From Christensenella sp964494645 (GTDB taxonomy: Bacteria; Bacillota; Clostridia; Christensenellales; Christensenellaceae): 52,315 nucleotides of DNA. A program made the position numbers and the translations under genes. The stretch lies in contig CAZBSH010000009.1 in the NCBI GenBank assembly GCA_964494645.1, positions 1-52,315 on the forward strand, written 5' to 3'. The notes below the pieces were generated by a model. It was not told the origin of the DNA. It was given only the letters and a program-made list of their open reading frames with translations, and made no database searches. Shown here in pieces: positions 16,135 to 24,156 of the stretch. The stretch's first letter is position 1. Each line of letters opens with the position of its first letter.

Positions 16135-16548
16135 TCAAGACCTTTTATGTAATTGTTTGATCATCTCCACCGCTTCACCGATATGCGTCGAGAGAGCATG
16201 ATCCTTAAGCCCCATGATATTAATATGACACCTTGAAACGGGAATTGCTATTTTTTCCGCCGCACACGTTGCCAGCGCCTCCGCCATTCGCGGTGTAACC
16301 TCTCCCAGCATCGCGTTTGCGAAAAACACACCGATCGGTCCAATCACAACATCAGCCCGCGCGCAATTATAAAGCACCGCGTTTTCGCCTGTCGCACCCT
16401 GCGCCTGACCGCCCTTTAACATATTCGCGGTCGCCGCGGCATTCGTACCCACCGCAACCAACTCAACATCAGGCAATTCCGCCCGCAGCCGTTCGACGAT
16501 ACTTCTTCCCATACCGCCGCCCTGACCGTCGATCACCACTACTACCAT
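16135..16548 (-). CDS. DUF3842 family protein
   Basis: A 137-residue protein of the DUF3842 family, common in Clostridia. It has VVVIDGQGGGMG at the N terminus, a glycine-rich Rossmann-like nucleotide-binding loop. It also has GTNAAATANMLKGGQAQGATGENA and DVVIGPIG, the family's conserved blocks. The function of the family is not known to me. The start is ATG at 16548, which aligns with family members; a TTG two codons earlier also opens the frame. It is the last gene of the long minus-strand run, 64 bp after kinase 2, so it may be co-transcribed with GRE2. Confidence 0.8.
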   Translation of the reverse strand: MVVVVIDGQGGGMGRSIVERLRAELPDVELVAVGTNAAATANMLKGGQAQGATGENAVLYNCARADVVIGPIGVFFANAMLGEVTPRMAEALATCAAEKIAIPVSRCHINIMGLKDHALSTHIGEAVEMIKQLHKRS

Positions 16549-16612
16549 AATCAAACCCTGTTTCTCTTTCTATTGGCAGTATATCACAAAACCATGCCTG
16601 CCACCAGTTTTT

Positions 16613-17596
16613 TCACAGCGATTCCCAGCCTTTTTTCTTTAAAAACGCTTCTACCGTTTCACGCTTCGGCATATTACGCGCACCAATATTGAGTGCTTTT
16701 AAATAACCGCACGCATTCCCCAGCTGCGCTGCTTTTTCCATCGGGTATCCCTGCAGATATCCATATAAAAATCCCCCCGCAAACGCATCGCCCGAGCCTG
16801 TTGTATCTACGACAGGCGTATCGGTAAAGCCGCCTACGAGCGCACTGCGCACCATGTCCCCATCGCGCCATGCAACCACACATCCCTTATCACCGTCCGT
16901 TATGATCAACACCTTATTCCGGTATTTTTGCGCAATATCTACCGCCGCCTTCAAAAGATCCGCTTCTTCGCTCAAATCCTGCACCGCGTCCTTACACAGC
17001 TTGATGATATCCACGCACGCGAATGTCTTTTTTAAAAGTTCCGGATCAGCATACTTGTATTCATACAAAAACCGCGGCGCAATATCGATATCCATGGATG
17101 TAACCACACCATTTTCTCGGCACAGTTCCGCTGCCTCATAAAGCGGACCCATTGGCATTTGCAGCATCTCCATATGTACAGCCTTTGCATTTTTGATGTA
17201 GTCACGCGCCCGTTCGATATCTTCATTGCCAACCATCCCATCTTCACACATCGGATGCATGATATGGCAGCGTTCGCCATCCTTTTTGTTGACCATCACC
17301 CATGCAAGTGAGCTGCGCGCTCCCTTAACTACGCTGCTGTACGAAAAATCGATCCCGCTTTCCTTCATATCGCGCTGTGCGCATTGCGCGTATTCGTCCT
17401 CGCCCATCTTGCCGATATGCCCGCATGACAGCCCCAAATGATTGACCATGGTCAGGCAATCAAGCGCTACCCCCGAAGCCTTCGGCTCTACAAGCTCCGT
17501 GGAATTGATCTTCTGTTCCGCCTCCGGGAATTTTGAAACAAATGCGATGATGTCACAATTGATCGCCCCGATCGAAATCACATCTACCTTTTTCAT
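16613..17596 (-). CDS. PfkB-family carbohydrate kinase, kinase 2
   Basis: A 327-residue ribokinase-fold kinase. It begins ISIGAINCDII and ends with the PfkB signature DTTGSGDAFAGGF (~270), which carries the catalytic Asp and anion hole. The N-terminal signature region, normally GGxxxNxA, reads ASGVALDCLTMVNHLG (~41), with Asp where Asn is expected, so substrate contacts are altered. It is more diverged than kinases 1 and 3, which resemble each other. It follows activase 2 by 4 bp and shares its operon with GRE2, so it probably phosphorylates a sugar or polyol of the same pathway. 2-Keto-3-deoxygluconate, fructose or tagatose-6-phosphate kinases are all possible; I cannot decide. Confidence 0.82.
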   Translation of the reverse strand: MKKVDVISIGAINCDIIAFVSKFPEAEQKINSTELVEPKASGVALDCLTMVNHLGLSCGHIGKMGEDEYAQCAQRDMKESGIDFSYSSVVKGARSSLAWVMVNKKDGERCHIMHPMCEDGMVGNEDIERARDYIKNAKAVHMEMLQMPMGPLYEAAELCRENGVVTSMDIDIAPRFLYEYKYADPELLKKTFACVDIIKLCKDAVQDLSEEADLLKAAVDIAQKYRNKVLIITDGDKGCVVAWRDGDMVRSALVGGFTDTPVVDTTGSGDAFAGGFLYGYLQGYPMEKAAQLGNACGYLKALNIGARNMPKRETVEAFLKKKGWESL

Positions 17597-17600
17597 TTTT

Positions 17601-18518
17601 CTACACCTCTACCTGTACATTGTCAAAATATTTTTTTGCCTCTTGTTCCAGCTCCCATACCTTTTTTTGACTAATCGGTTGCTCCCCGGCCATCGGGTAA
17701 ACACTCCCCAGCGCATCGTGTTTGGATACTGCCAGCTTATGAAAGGGCAACAGATCAATACGCTTTACACCTCTGAGATCCGCAGCAAACGAAACAATGC
17801 TTGCGACCTCCTCCTTTGTGTCATTGAAGCGCGGGATCAACGGGATGCGTACCGTGATCTCTGCGCCTGCCTCGCTTAACCGTGTTATATTCTCAAGAAT
17901 TTTGTCCTGTTCCGCACCTGTATAGTCTTTGTGCTTTTTTCTGTCCATGTGCTTTATATCAAACAGAAACAGATCCACATATTGATTTGCCTCTTTCAGG
18001 GTCTCCCACAAAACCGCTCCGCACGTTTCCACCGCAGTGTGTATGCCAAATCGCTTTGCTCCGCCAAGCAGCGCAAGCGCAAATTCTTTTTGATAAAACG
18101 GCTCTCCTCCTGAAAGCGTGATCCCCCCGCCACTTGTGATGTAAAAGGGCATATCCTTTTTCACAATATTGAGTACCTGCTCCGCGCGCATCCTTTTTCC
18201 GGTCATCTCCCGCGCGCCCTGTGGACAGTATTGCGTACATACCCCACACAAGTCACACTTTTCACGCAGTGTCATAACCTTTCCGTTTTTTAAAACGATA
18301 GCACGCGCCGGGCAGCGCGCGATACAAGCGCCGCAACACGTACACTGGTTACTCCACACATAAAGCGACTTTTCCCCCATACACTCCGGGTTAGAACACC
18401 ACCTGCACCGCAGCGGGCATCCGGACAAAAACACAAGTGTCCGTATGCCCGGCCCGTCATGCAGTGCATGCCGTTCTAAGTTGAAAACATTTCCCTCCGT
18501 TTGCAAATCAAATCCCAT
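17601..18518 (-). CDS. Glycyl radical enzyme activating enzyme 2 (radical SAM)
   Basis: A 305-residue radical SAM activase. HDGPGIRT precedes CxxxCxxC at Cys34, Cys38 and Cys41. Two ferredoxin 4Fe-4S motifs follow, CTCCGACIARCP and CDLCGVCTQYCP (~59-100), then ITLSGGEP (~136) and a C-terminal IDLLPFHKLA block shared by the four activases here. It is 20 bp downstream of GRE2, its likely partner, and 4 bp upstream of kinase 2. A GGGGGAC tract precedes the ATG. Confidence 0.92.
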   Translation of the reverse strand: MGFDLQTEGNVFNLERHALHDGPGIRTLVFLSGCPLRCRWCSNPECMGEKSLYVWSNQCTCCGACIARCPARAIVLKNGKVMTLREKCDLCGVCTQYCPQGAREMTGKRMRAEQVLNIVKKDMPFYITSGGGITLSGGEPFYQKEFALALLGGAKRFGIHTAVETCGAVLWETLKEANQYVDLFLFDIKHMDRKKHKDYTGAEQDKILENITRLSEAGAEITVRIPLIPRFNDTKEEVASIVSFAADLRGVKRIDLLPFHKLAVSKHDALGSVYPMAGEQPISQKKVWELEQEAKKYFDNVQVEV

Positions 18519-18538
18519 ATGTCCCCCAATGTTGCAAT

Positions 18539-20947
18539 CTACATCTGATGTTCGGTACGCGCAATGATCTGATCCTGCAAATGCGGATCAAGATTCACAA
18601 ACAAGGCACTGTATCCCGCGACCTTAACCACCAACCCTTTATACTCCTCCGGTTCTTCCTGTGCCGCGCGCAGCGTTTCCGCCGCAACAATGTTAAACTG
18701 CACCTGAAACCCTTGCAGATTGAAATACGCTCGGATCAGCGATACAAACTTTTGCAGCCGTTCCTCCCCGCTTACCGCGGTCGGATGCAGCTTGATATTA
18801 AGGATCGTACCATCCGTTGCTAAAATATGATCTACCTTTGCGACGGACTTCAGCGCCGCTGTCGCACCCGACAGATCTGTTCCCGCCTCGGGCGACACAT
18901 TATCCGCCATTACGCTTCCCGCATAACGTCCGTCCGGCGTTGCGCCAATCTCCTCACCCTTATAGGCATTTGCACTCAGTGTCTGCGGCGAGGGACAATA
19001 CGTACCGCCGCGCGCGGGCGTATAAGAACGGATTTCATTAAAATACCAGTTGAGAGACCGGCGCACGACCATATCCACGCCATCTTCATCGTTCCCATAT
19101 TTATCCGCATCCAACATTTTCCTGCGGAGCAACGCGTTTTTCTCGCCTTCCCAATTTGCCCTGAGCGCCTCATACATCTCCCTTGGTGTACATATCTTTT
19201 CTTCAAACACCTTTTCCTTTAAGGCGTACAGCGCGTTTCCCACGTTGATCGCCCCGTGGCAGATGCTCAATGTGTTGTTATAATTCGGTCCGCCACCCTC
19301 TTCCACATCCTTGCCGATCTGAAGACGGTAATCCAGCACAGACGACAAAAACGGGCAGGGTGTGAGTTCTGCATGCGCGCGCGACGTCACCTCGTCAAAC
19401 ATGGGAATCAGCGACACATAAAATTCGAGCTGCCTGCGATATGCTTTTTCCACTTCCTCGTAGCTCGACATTTCCGCAAGTGTTTTTTTCTCCGGCAACA
19501 CACATGTTCCCGTTTGCCTGTTTTTTCCGCCATCAAGCGCCATTTCCAGTACTTTTAGCAAGTTGACATGGCAGCATCCTCCATTGATCGTATTATGTTT
19601 GCCGGGTACGATCGGTTCACAGCAGCCATCCACAGCCCAGTCTCGCGCATCCTCTAATGTAACACCCGTACTCATCAGCATAGGAATGGTAACCTGATCG
19701 TTGAACAGCCCCGGCTGTCCCCCGCCGTGCGTCACAACAGTCTTGCAGCATTGAGCGGCAAATTCATCGGGCGTACCCGCATGCAGACGCGCAATCGTCG
19801 TCGGTTCTTGCATCCTCACCGTGCCCGTCGCCTCCAACACCAGATAGCTCATATCATTTGTCGCGTCGCTGCCGTCACGTTTTTGTCCGCCAATGGTCAA
19901 CGTCTGAAACATCGGGTATCCGTGCATGGTGCGCGTATGGCTCATTGCGCGTATCTTCTTGATCTGGTTACACTTTAAGAAAAAACATTGCAGCATACAA
20001 AGAGCCTGCTCGCGCGTAAGTTTTCCCGCTGCCACATCTTTTTCATAATACGGCTGCATATACTGGTCAAAGCGTCCAAACGACATCGAATGTCCGTTGG
20101 ATTCGATTTGCAAAATCAAGTGGATCATCCAATAACTTTGCAACGCCTCATGGAACGTTTCCGCGCCAAATTCCGGAACCTTCGCACATATCCGCGCGAT
20201 TTCAAGAAGCTCCTGCTTTTGCCGCGCATCCATGATTCCTTCGTTCGCCATGCGTATTGCTTCGTCTGCATATCGTCTTGCAAACGCAACCGCCGCCTCC
20301 ATAGAAATGACCGCACTTTTCAGAAATATCTTCTTTTTGACATTTTCACTCTGTCCCCTGTTTGCGTCACATTCCGCGATATATCCTTTTGCCTCTTCAA
20401 TCACAGAGCGCAATCCCCTGCGGATCGTATCTTCAAAGTCAGCGATCACATGCCCATCACCTGTCGTCATCCGCCCCGAGTTGGTTACCGTACCATTGAA
20501 ACTGCCGTGCGGCGCGTCCCATACCTCCTGATATTCTTCCGGCATCACGAGAGACAGTTCTTCCTTGCACCTGTCAAAATGCGTCTTCCCCTTCCAGTAG
20601 GGAGCTATCTCCTTTAGCTCCTGCACCACCTGTTCCGATGCCTCAAACTTGTCAAGCAATCGGTCGTCCATTCGCGGAAGCTCTTCTAATAACCATTCCA
20701 TTCCATATTCAGGAAAAATAGGCGCCGCGTTGGGAACTCCCGCCTGGTTTCCCACAATCAGCTCGCCCTTTTCCAAAAATACGGTCTGGTTTTCTAAAAT
20801 CTCTTTTAAAGCAAGTGCTCTGCGGATCGCCACAGGCATCCCCTCGGTCTGCTTCCACGAACGTGTATAATAACGCGCTCGCTCGCTGCACAAAGCCGGT
20901 TTTTGCTGCATTGTCCATTCCCTTAAGCCCTGAACCCTTGTGTCCAT
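18539..20947 (-). CDS. Glycyl radical enzyme GRE2 (diol-dehydratase-like)
   Basis: An 802-residue GRE with the radical Gly778 in KVAGYS, 24 residues from the end. The thiyl loop is DGCCEP: Cys442, Cys443, Glu444. The first Cys aligns with the catalytic Cys of the Cys-x-Glu class and the extra Cys occupies the x position, so it is not the Cys-Cys pair of pyruvate formate-lyase. ESNGHSMSFGRFDQY (~290) keeps the His-Ser pair that binds the diol in glycerol dehydratase, and GDGHVIADF (~160) keeps the Gly-His. The residue 14 after the Cys is Gly, not Asp. GGGAGGT precedes the ATG. The neighbours are a LarC-domain protein upstream and activase 2 and kinase 2 downstream. A polyol or sugar dehydratase is the best guess, substrate unknown. 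Confidence 0.92.
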   Translation of the reverse strand: MDTRVQGLREWTMQQKPALCSERARYYTRSWKQTEGMPVAIRRALALKEILENQTVFLEKGELIVGNQAGVPNAAPIFPEYGMEWLLEELPRMDDRLLDKFEASEQVVQELKEIAPYWKGKTHFDRCKEELSLVMPEEYQEVWDAPHGSFNGTVTNSGRMTTGDGHVIADFEDTIRRGLRSVIEEAKGYIAECDANRGQSENVKKKIFLKSAVISMEAAVAFARRYADEAIRMANEGIMDARQKQELLEIARICAKVPEFGAETFHEALQSYWMIHLILQIESNGHSMSFGRFDQYMQPYYEKDVAAGKLTREQALCMLQCFFLKCNQIKKIRAMSHTRTMHGYPMFQTLTIGGQKRDGSDATNDMSYLVLEATGTVRMQEPTTIARLHAGTPDEFAAQCCKTVVTHGGGQPGLFNDQVTIPMLMSTGVTLEDARDWAVDGCCEPIVPGKHNTINGGCCHVNLLKVLEMALDGGKNRQTGTCVLPEKKTLAEMSSYEEVEKAYRRQLEFYVSLIPMFDEVTSRAHAELTPCPFLSSVLDYRLQIGKDVEEGGGPNYNNTLSICHGAINVGNALYALKEKVFEEKICTPREMYEALRANWEGEKNALLRRKMLDADKYGNDEDGVDMVVRRSLNWYFNEIRSYTPARGGTYCPSPQTLSANAYKGEEIGATPDGRYAGSVMADNVSPEAGTDLSGATAALKSVAKVDHILATDGTILNIKLHPTAVSGEERLQKFVSLIRAYFNLQGFQVQFNIVAAETLRAAQEEPEEYKGLVVKVAGYSALFVNLDPHLQDQIIARTEHQM

Positions 20948-20975
20948 AATAGACCTCCCTTATAAAATCCAATAT

Positions 20976-21716
20976 TTATGCCAGCGCATAGCATTGCAGA
21001 AATCCGCCTTTGCCGTATTCCCGTTTGCCCGCGCCTATCCCACAATTTAAAATGCTGTACCCCTTTTCCCTGAGCTGTTGTCTGGGAAAAAAATCCTCAA
21101 AGAACGCCGCCGCGATCGCTGCGCCTGTCGGAGTAATCAGTTCCTGCTCCACATCTATTACATCATAAGGAATATGATGGTCATGGAGCGTATTTTTTGT
21201 TGCCGGTACCGGTACGCCAAGGCTCCCATAGCGATACCGGATGCTTCCCGTCCCTTCCGTGAGTGGAGAGGAAAAGATATGCCCTGCCTGTATGTCGTCC
21301 AGGCATACTGCCGTTCCTACAATATCGACGATCGAGTCGATCGCCCCCGCCTCGTGAAAATATACGCCGCTTTTTGTGGTTTTGTGCGCCTTGGCCTGCG
21401 AACAGGCAGCGATTTCCAACACAGCGCATGCCTTTGCTTTGATGCTTTCGTCAAGCGGGCTTTTCACGATCAACTCCCGCACGTCATAATAATTTCTTTG
21501 TACACGGTTGTCTTGCGCGTCAGGGTCGACCAATACATCAAAATCGCTCATGACGATGCCTTCCTTCTCCGTTTTTGCATAGCGCAGCGCGTATCCGTCA
21601 ACCGACAATTTCCGCAGCTCCCTGCCCAGTCGTTCAAAGCTTGCCCCGCTGTCTAAAAGCGCCGCGATCGTCATATCTCCGCTGATGCCCCATGCACAAT
21701 CAAAATACAAATCCAT
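20976..21716 (-). CDS. LarC N-terminal-domain protein (nickel-pincer cofactor biosynthesis-like)
   Basis: A 246-residue protein matching the N-terminal part of LarC (DUF111). It starts LYFDCAWGISGDMT, then has HKTTKSGVYFHEAGAIDSIVDIVG (shown here in two parts: HKTTKSG and VYFHEAGAIDSIVDIVG, ~115-132), SSPLTEGTGSI and ELITPTGAAI (~200). Full LarC is ~400 residues. It inserts nickel into the pincer nucleotide of lactate racemase, and some species make the two halves by a frameshift. Here the frame stops after the N-terminal part and GRE2 begins 28 bp later, so no LarC2 half, LarB or LarE is nearby. Either it acts alone in another role, or the missing parts are elsewhere. It overlaps the DUF1893 stop as TAATG. 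Confidence 0.8.
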   Translation of the reverse strand: MDLYFDCAWGISGDMTIAALLDSGASFERLGRELRKLSVDGYALRYAKTEKEGIVMSDFDVLVDPDAQDNRVQRNYYDVRELIVKSPLDESIKAKACAVLEIAACSQAKAHKTTKSGVYFHEAGAIDSIVDIVGTAVCLDDIQAGHIFSSPLTEGTGSIRYRYGSLGVPVPATKNTLHDHHIPYDVIDVEQELITPTGAAIAAAFFEDFFPRQQLREKGYSILNCGIGAGKREYGKGGFLQCYALA

Positions 21717-22159
21717 TACGCACCCTTTTCCTGCTTTTTATGTTGCAGCCGCAAGATTTCCCGTTTCAAAAACATAATCCCTGTTTCGGGATCTTCGATC
21801 TCTACTACGCATTGTTCCATCGGGCAAAGCCCTGTCCCCATTCTGTTTATAATCGAATCTGTAACAAAGTCCGCTTCCCATTTTATCCCGTACCGATCAA
21901 GTATAGGGATCGCCTTCGCGCTCAAAACGCGCGCATATAGCCGCTTTACGCGCGCATGCGCCAAAACAAGCGCCGCCGCCTTACCAATGATCTTGTCAAA
22001 AACCGTACTCTCCGCCATGTGCTGCGGGCAACTTTCATATGCTTTAAGCAGTACGCCGATCCCCCTTCCGGAAAACCGGCGTACTACCATTTTTTTGCAA
22101 ATGATACACGAGCACTTTTCATCCTCGATCTCTTTTTTATACAGGTCGGATATAGTCAT
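21716..22159 (-). CDS. DUF1893 domain protein
   Basis: A 147-residue protein of the DUF1893 family. The core is FDKIIGKAAALVLAHARVKRLYA (seen as FDKIIGKAAALVL and AHARVKRLYA, ~59-81), followed by LDRYGIKWE and NRMGTGLCPMEQ (~115), all conserved in the family. The N terminus carries CSCIIC, a cysteine cluster that could bind metal or Fe-S. I chose ATG at 22159, just after the aldolase stop and near GGAAAGG; the longer frame to 22201 would run into the aldolase gene. The stop overlaps the LarC-like start (TAATG), implying coupled translation and a joint role. Function unknown. Confidence 0.72.
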   Translation of the reverse strand: MTISDLYKKEIEDEKCSCIICKKMVVRRFSGRGIGVLLKAYESCPQHMAESTVFDKIIGKAAALVLAHARVKRLYARVLSAKAIPILDRYGIKWEADFVTDSIINRMGTGLCPMEQCVVEIEDPETGIMFLKREILRLQHKKQEKGA

Positions 22160-22164
22160 GGATA

Positions 22165-23028
22165 TCAAACCTTTCCATCCGCCATGCAAGTTTTGATCCA
22201 CTCCATGACCGCCTGCTTACAGCGCTCCACTCCTACGGGCATGACCTCCAGCGTAAACTGGTTTTCTCCGTCCGTCATCAACTTGTCCCGTACCCCGTTC
22301 ATGTACGCAGTATACACCGCCGTTCCCACGTTCACCTTATTGATGCCACCTTTGATCGCGCGGCGAATATCCTCACGCGGGATACCCGTACCTCCGTGCA
22401 AAACCAAAAAAGCGTCCAGTGTGTCATTGGCTTCCTTCAGTTTTTCAAAATTAAGCTCCGGTTTTCCCACATAAAATCCATGCGCATTGCCGATACCGAT
22501 CGCCAGCGCGTCCGGCTTGGCCTCTTTTATAAGCGCGACCGCCTCATCCAAAATAAACAGATAGTCGTCTCCCGTATACGATGTCTCATAAGAAGATTCC
22601 CCGCGTATCCTGCCAATCTCCGCCTCCACATACGCGCCTTTTTCGCGCGCATACTCAGTCACTGCGCGTACATCGGCAATGTTTTCATCGATCGGCTTGT
22701 GTGAAGCATCCATCATTACAGAGAAAATACCCAGATCGATCGCTTTTTTGCATTCTTCCACTGATGACGAATGATCCAGATGATGAATAATAGGCACTGT
22801 CGCTTCTTTTGCGGCAACATCAACCATTGCCGCGCACATCTCATATCCGATATCCTCAAAGACGGGCGGGTCTACGCCCACCATAACGGGCGCGCGCAGC
22901 TCTTGTGCCGCCGCAACGATCGCTTTTAAATCCCACATATCCGAGTAATTGAACATCGGAACCGCAAATCCCTCGCTGTCCGCGCGCGCAAAGAGTTTTC
23001 TGATTTCTTCCCCCGTATACTTTTTCAT
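22165..23028 (-). CDS. Class II fructose-1,6-/tagatose-1,6-bisphosphate-type aldolase
   Basis: A 287-residue zinc aldolase of the FbaA/GatY/KbaY family, cytoplasmic, which cleaves a ketose bisphosphate (or similar phosphate) to DHAP and an aldehyde. The motifs are IIHHLDHSS (~80, catalytic Asp and zinc His), EAEIGRIRGE (~132), IGNAHGFY (~177, zinc His) and VLHGGTG (~207, zinc His plus phosphate loop), then KVNVGT for DHAP phosphate. The ATG at 23028 has AAAGGA at good spacing; an ATG six bases upstream is too close to it. It lies between a Gfo/Idh dehydrogenase and DUF1893. Being inside the GRE operon, it probably cleaves a pathway-specific sugar phosphate rather than serving central glycolysis. 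Confidence 0.85.
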   Translation of the reverse strand: MKKYTGEEIRKLFARADSEGFAVPMFNYSDMWDLKAIVAAAQELRAPVMVGVDPPVFEDIGYEMCAAMVDVAAKEATVPIIHHLDHSSSVEECKKAIDLGIFSVMMDASHKPIDENIADVRAVTEYAREKGAYVEAEIGRIRGESSYETSYTGDDYLFILDEAVALIKEAKPDALAIGIGNAHGFYVGKPELNFEKLKEANDTLDAFLVLHGGTGIPREDIRRAIKGGINKVNVGTAVYTAYMNGVRDKLMTDGENQFTLEVMPVGVERCKQAVMEWIKTCMADGKV

Positions 23029-23066
23029 AGTCATATCCTTTCGTTCATGCCGGAATACGCTCCGGT

Positions 23067-24143
23067 TTATTTGTTTTCAAAGTTTGTATAAACATTCTTT
23101 AACGCCGTGCTGGAAAAAGAACGGATGGGCAGTTGTACCGGCTGTTTGTGCTGCTCCGACAAATAAGAACCATCGATCAGGCTCATATTGATAAATTCAT
23201 TGCTTAAATCGTTGCTGATCTGTTTCCCCGAACGGATTTCGTCTACAAACAAATCAATCTCTGTTTGGAACGAATCCATGTGCCCCGGATAGATCCTGTC
23301 GATCGCTTTTGGCAGCGCGACATCTATCTTCTGCGCCGGCGCGTCCTGCACATACAACGTGATATGGCGTACATCCGTATCATAAGAGCTCAGTTCAAAA
23401 TCGATCTGCCCGCGCGTGCCGTATACGCTGCCGCGATACGTGTTTGCCGCGCGATCAAAATAATGGCTCACAAGATTAACAACCGCACCGCTTTGATAGG
23501 TGATCAAGTCAAGCGTCATATCCTCTACCTCGCGCCCGGGCATCACGATTATGTTGCGTCCGTAAACCGTTTGCGGTTGTCCCAGCCAGATGGTCGCCAC
23601 ATCAAGAAGATGCTGACCCAGTTCGCGCAATATTCCGCCGCCCGACTGGTATAAATGCTTCCACTTGATTTCTGTGCGATACATGGAATAATGAAAATCT
23701 ATATAAAACAGCGTCCCGATCCGCGGCAACAACTCCGTTACCTTGCGGATCACAGGATGGTACTTCAGTTCAGACGCAACGCAAAATTTTTTATCGTATC
23801 CTTCCAGCAATCCGGCAAGAGTATTTAACTCGTCCATATCCATACACACCGGCTTTTCGCATATTACATGCTTATGATTTTTGATTGCGCACTCCATCTG
23901 CGCCATCCGCTCACTCGTCGGGCTGCATATACCAATGATGTCCGCACCGCCTTGCTCAACAAGCTCACGCCAGTCCTCATAAAACACCGCCTCCGGATGC
24001 TCCGCAGCCGCTTCACTTTTTCGCTTTGCCGAATGATTATATACCGCGCACACCTCACAGCTTTCGTTTTTAGAAAACCAGTCCGCGTATACCTTTCCCA
24101 TCTTGCCGTACCCAATCACGCCAACTTTCAGTTTCTCCGTCAT
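23067..24143 (-). CDS. Gfo/Idh/MocA-family NAD(P)-dependent oxidoreductase
   Basis: A 358-residue sugar/polyol dehydrogenase. The N-terminal Rossmann domain has VGVIGYGKMGKVYADW (~7) and ICEKPVCMDMDE (~93), whose Lys is catalytic in the family. The C-terminal half is the alpha/beta substrate domain with SGGGILRELGQHLLDVATIW (~166), containing the conserved Gly and His/Asp positions. Family members oxidise inositol, glucose, galactose derivatives or related compounds. AGAAAGGA precedes the ATG. It lies between activase 3 and the aldolase in the long operon, so it likely oxidises or epimerises a sugar before phosphorylation or radical dehydration. The substrate cannot be predicted. Confidence 0.85.
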   Translation of the reverse strand: MTEKLKVGVIGYGKMGKVYADWFSKNESCEVCAVYNHSAKRKSEAAAEHPEAVFYEDWRELVEQGGADIIGICSPTSERMAQMECAIKNHKHVICEKPVCMDMDELNTLAGLLEGYDKKFCVASELKYHPVIRKVTELLPRIGTLFYIDFHYSMYRTEIKWKHLYQSGGGILRELGQHLLDVATIWLGQPQTVYGRNIIVMPGREVEDMTLDLITYQSGAVVNLVSHYFDRAANTYRGSVYGTRGQIDFELSSYDTDVRHITLYVQDAPAQKIDVALPKAIDRIYPGHMDSFQTEIDLFVDEIRSGKQISNDLSNEFINMSLIDGSYLSEQHKQPVQLPIRSFSSTALKNVYTNFENK

Positions 24144-24156
24144 CCTATTGTCCTTT

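Noticed and set aside
16050..16137. A +1-frame continuation of DUF3842 that encodes ~26 basic residues after the normal stop
   Set aside because: The annotated end matches the usual DUF3842 length, the extension has no family counterpart, and the same bases form strong hairpins, which explains the composition better than a frameshifted coding tail.
18539..20947. GRE2 as a pyruvate formate-lyase because of its adjacent Cys-Cys
   Set aside because: In PFL the pair precedes Val-Ser and the second Cys aligns with the catalytic Cys of other GREs. In GRE2 the first Cys aligns there and Glu-Pro follows, giving the dehydratase/lyase Cys-x-Glu pattern.
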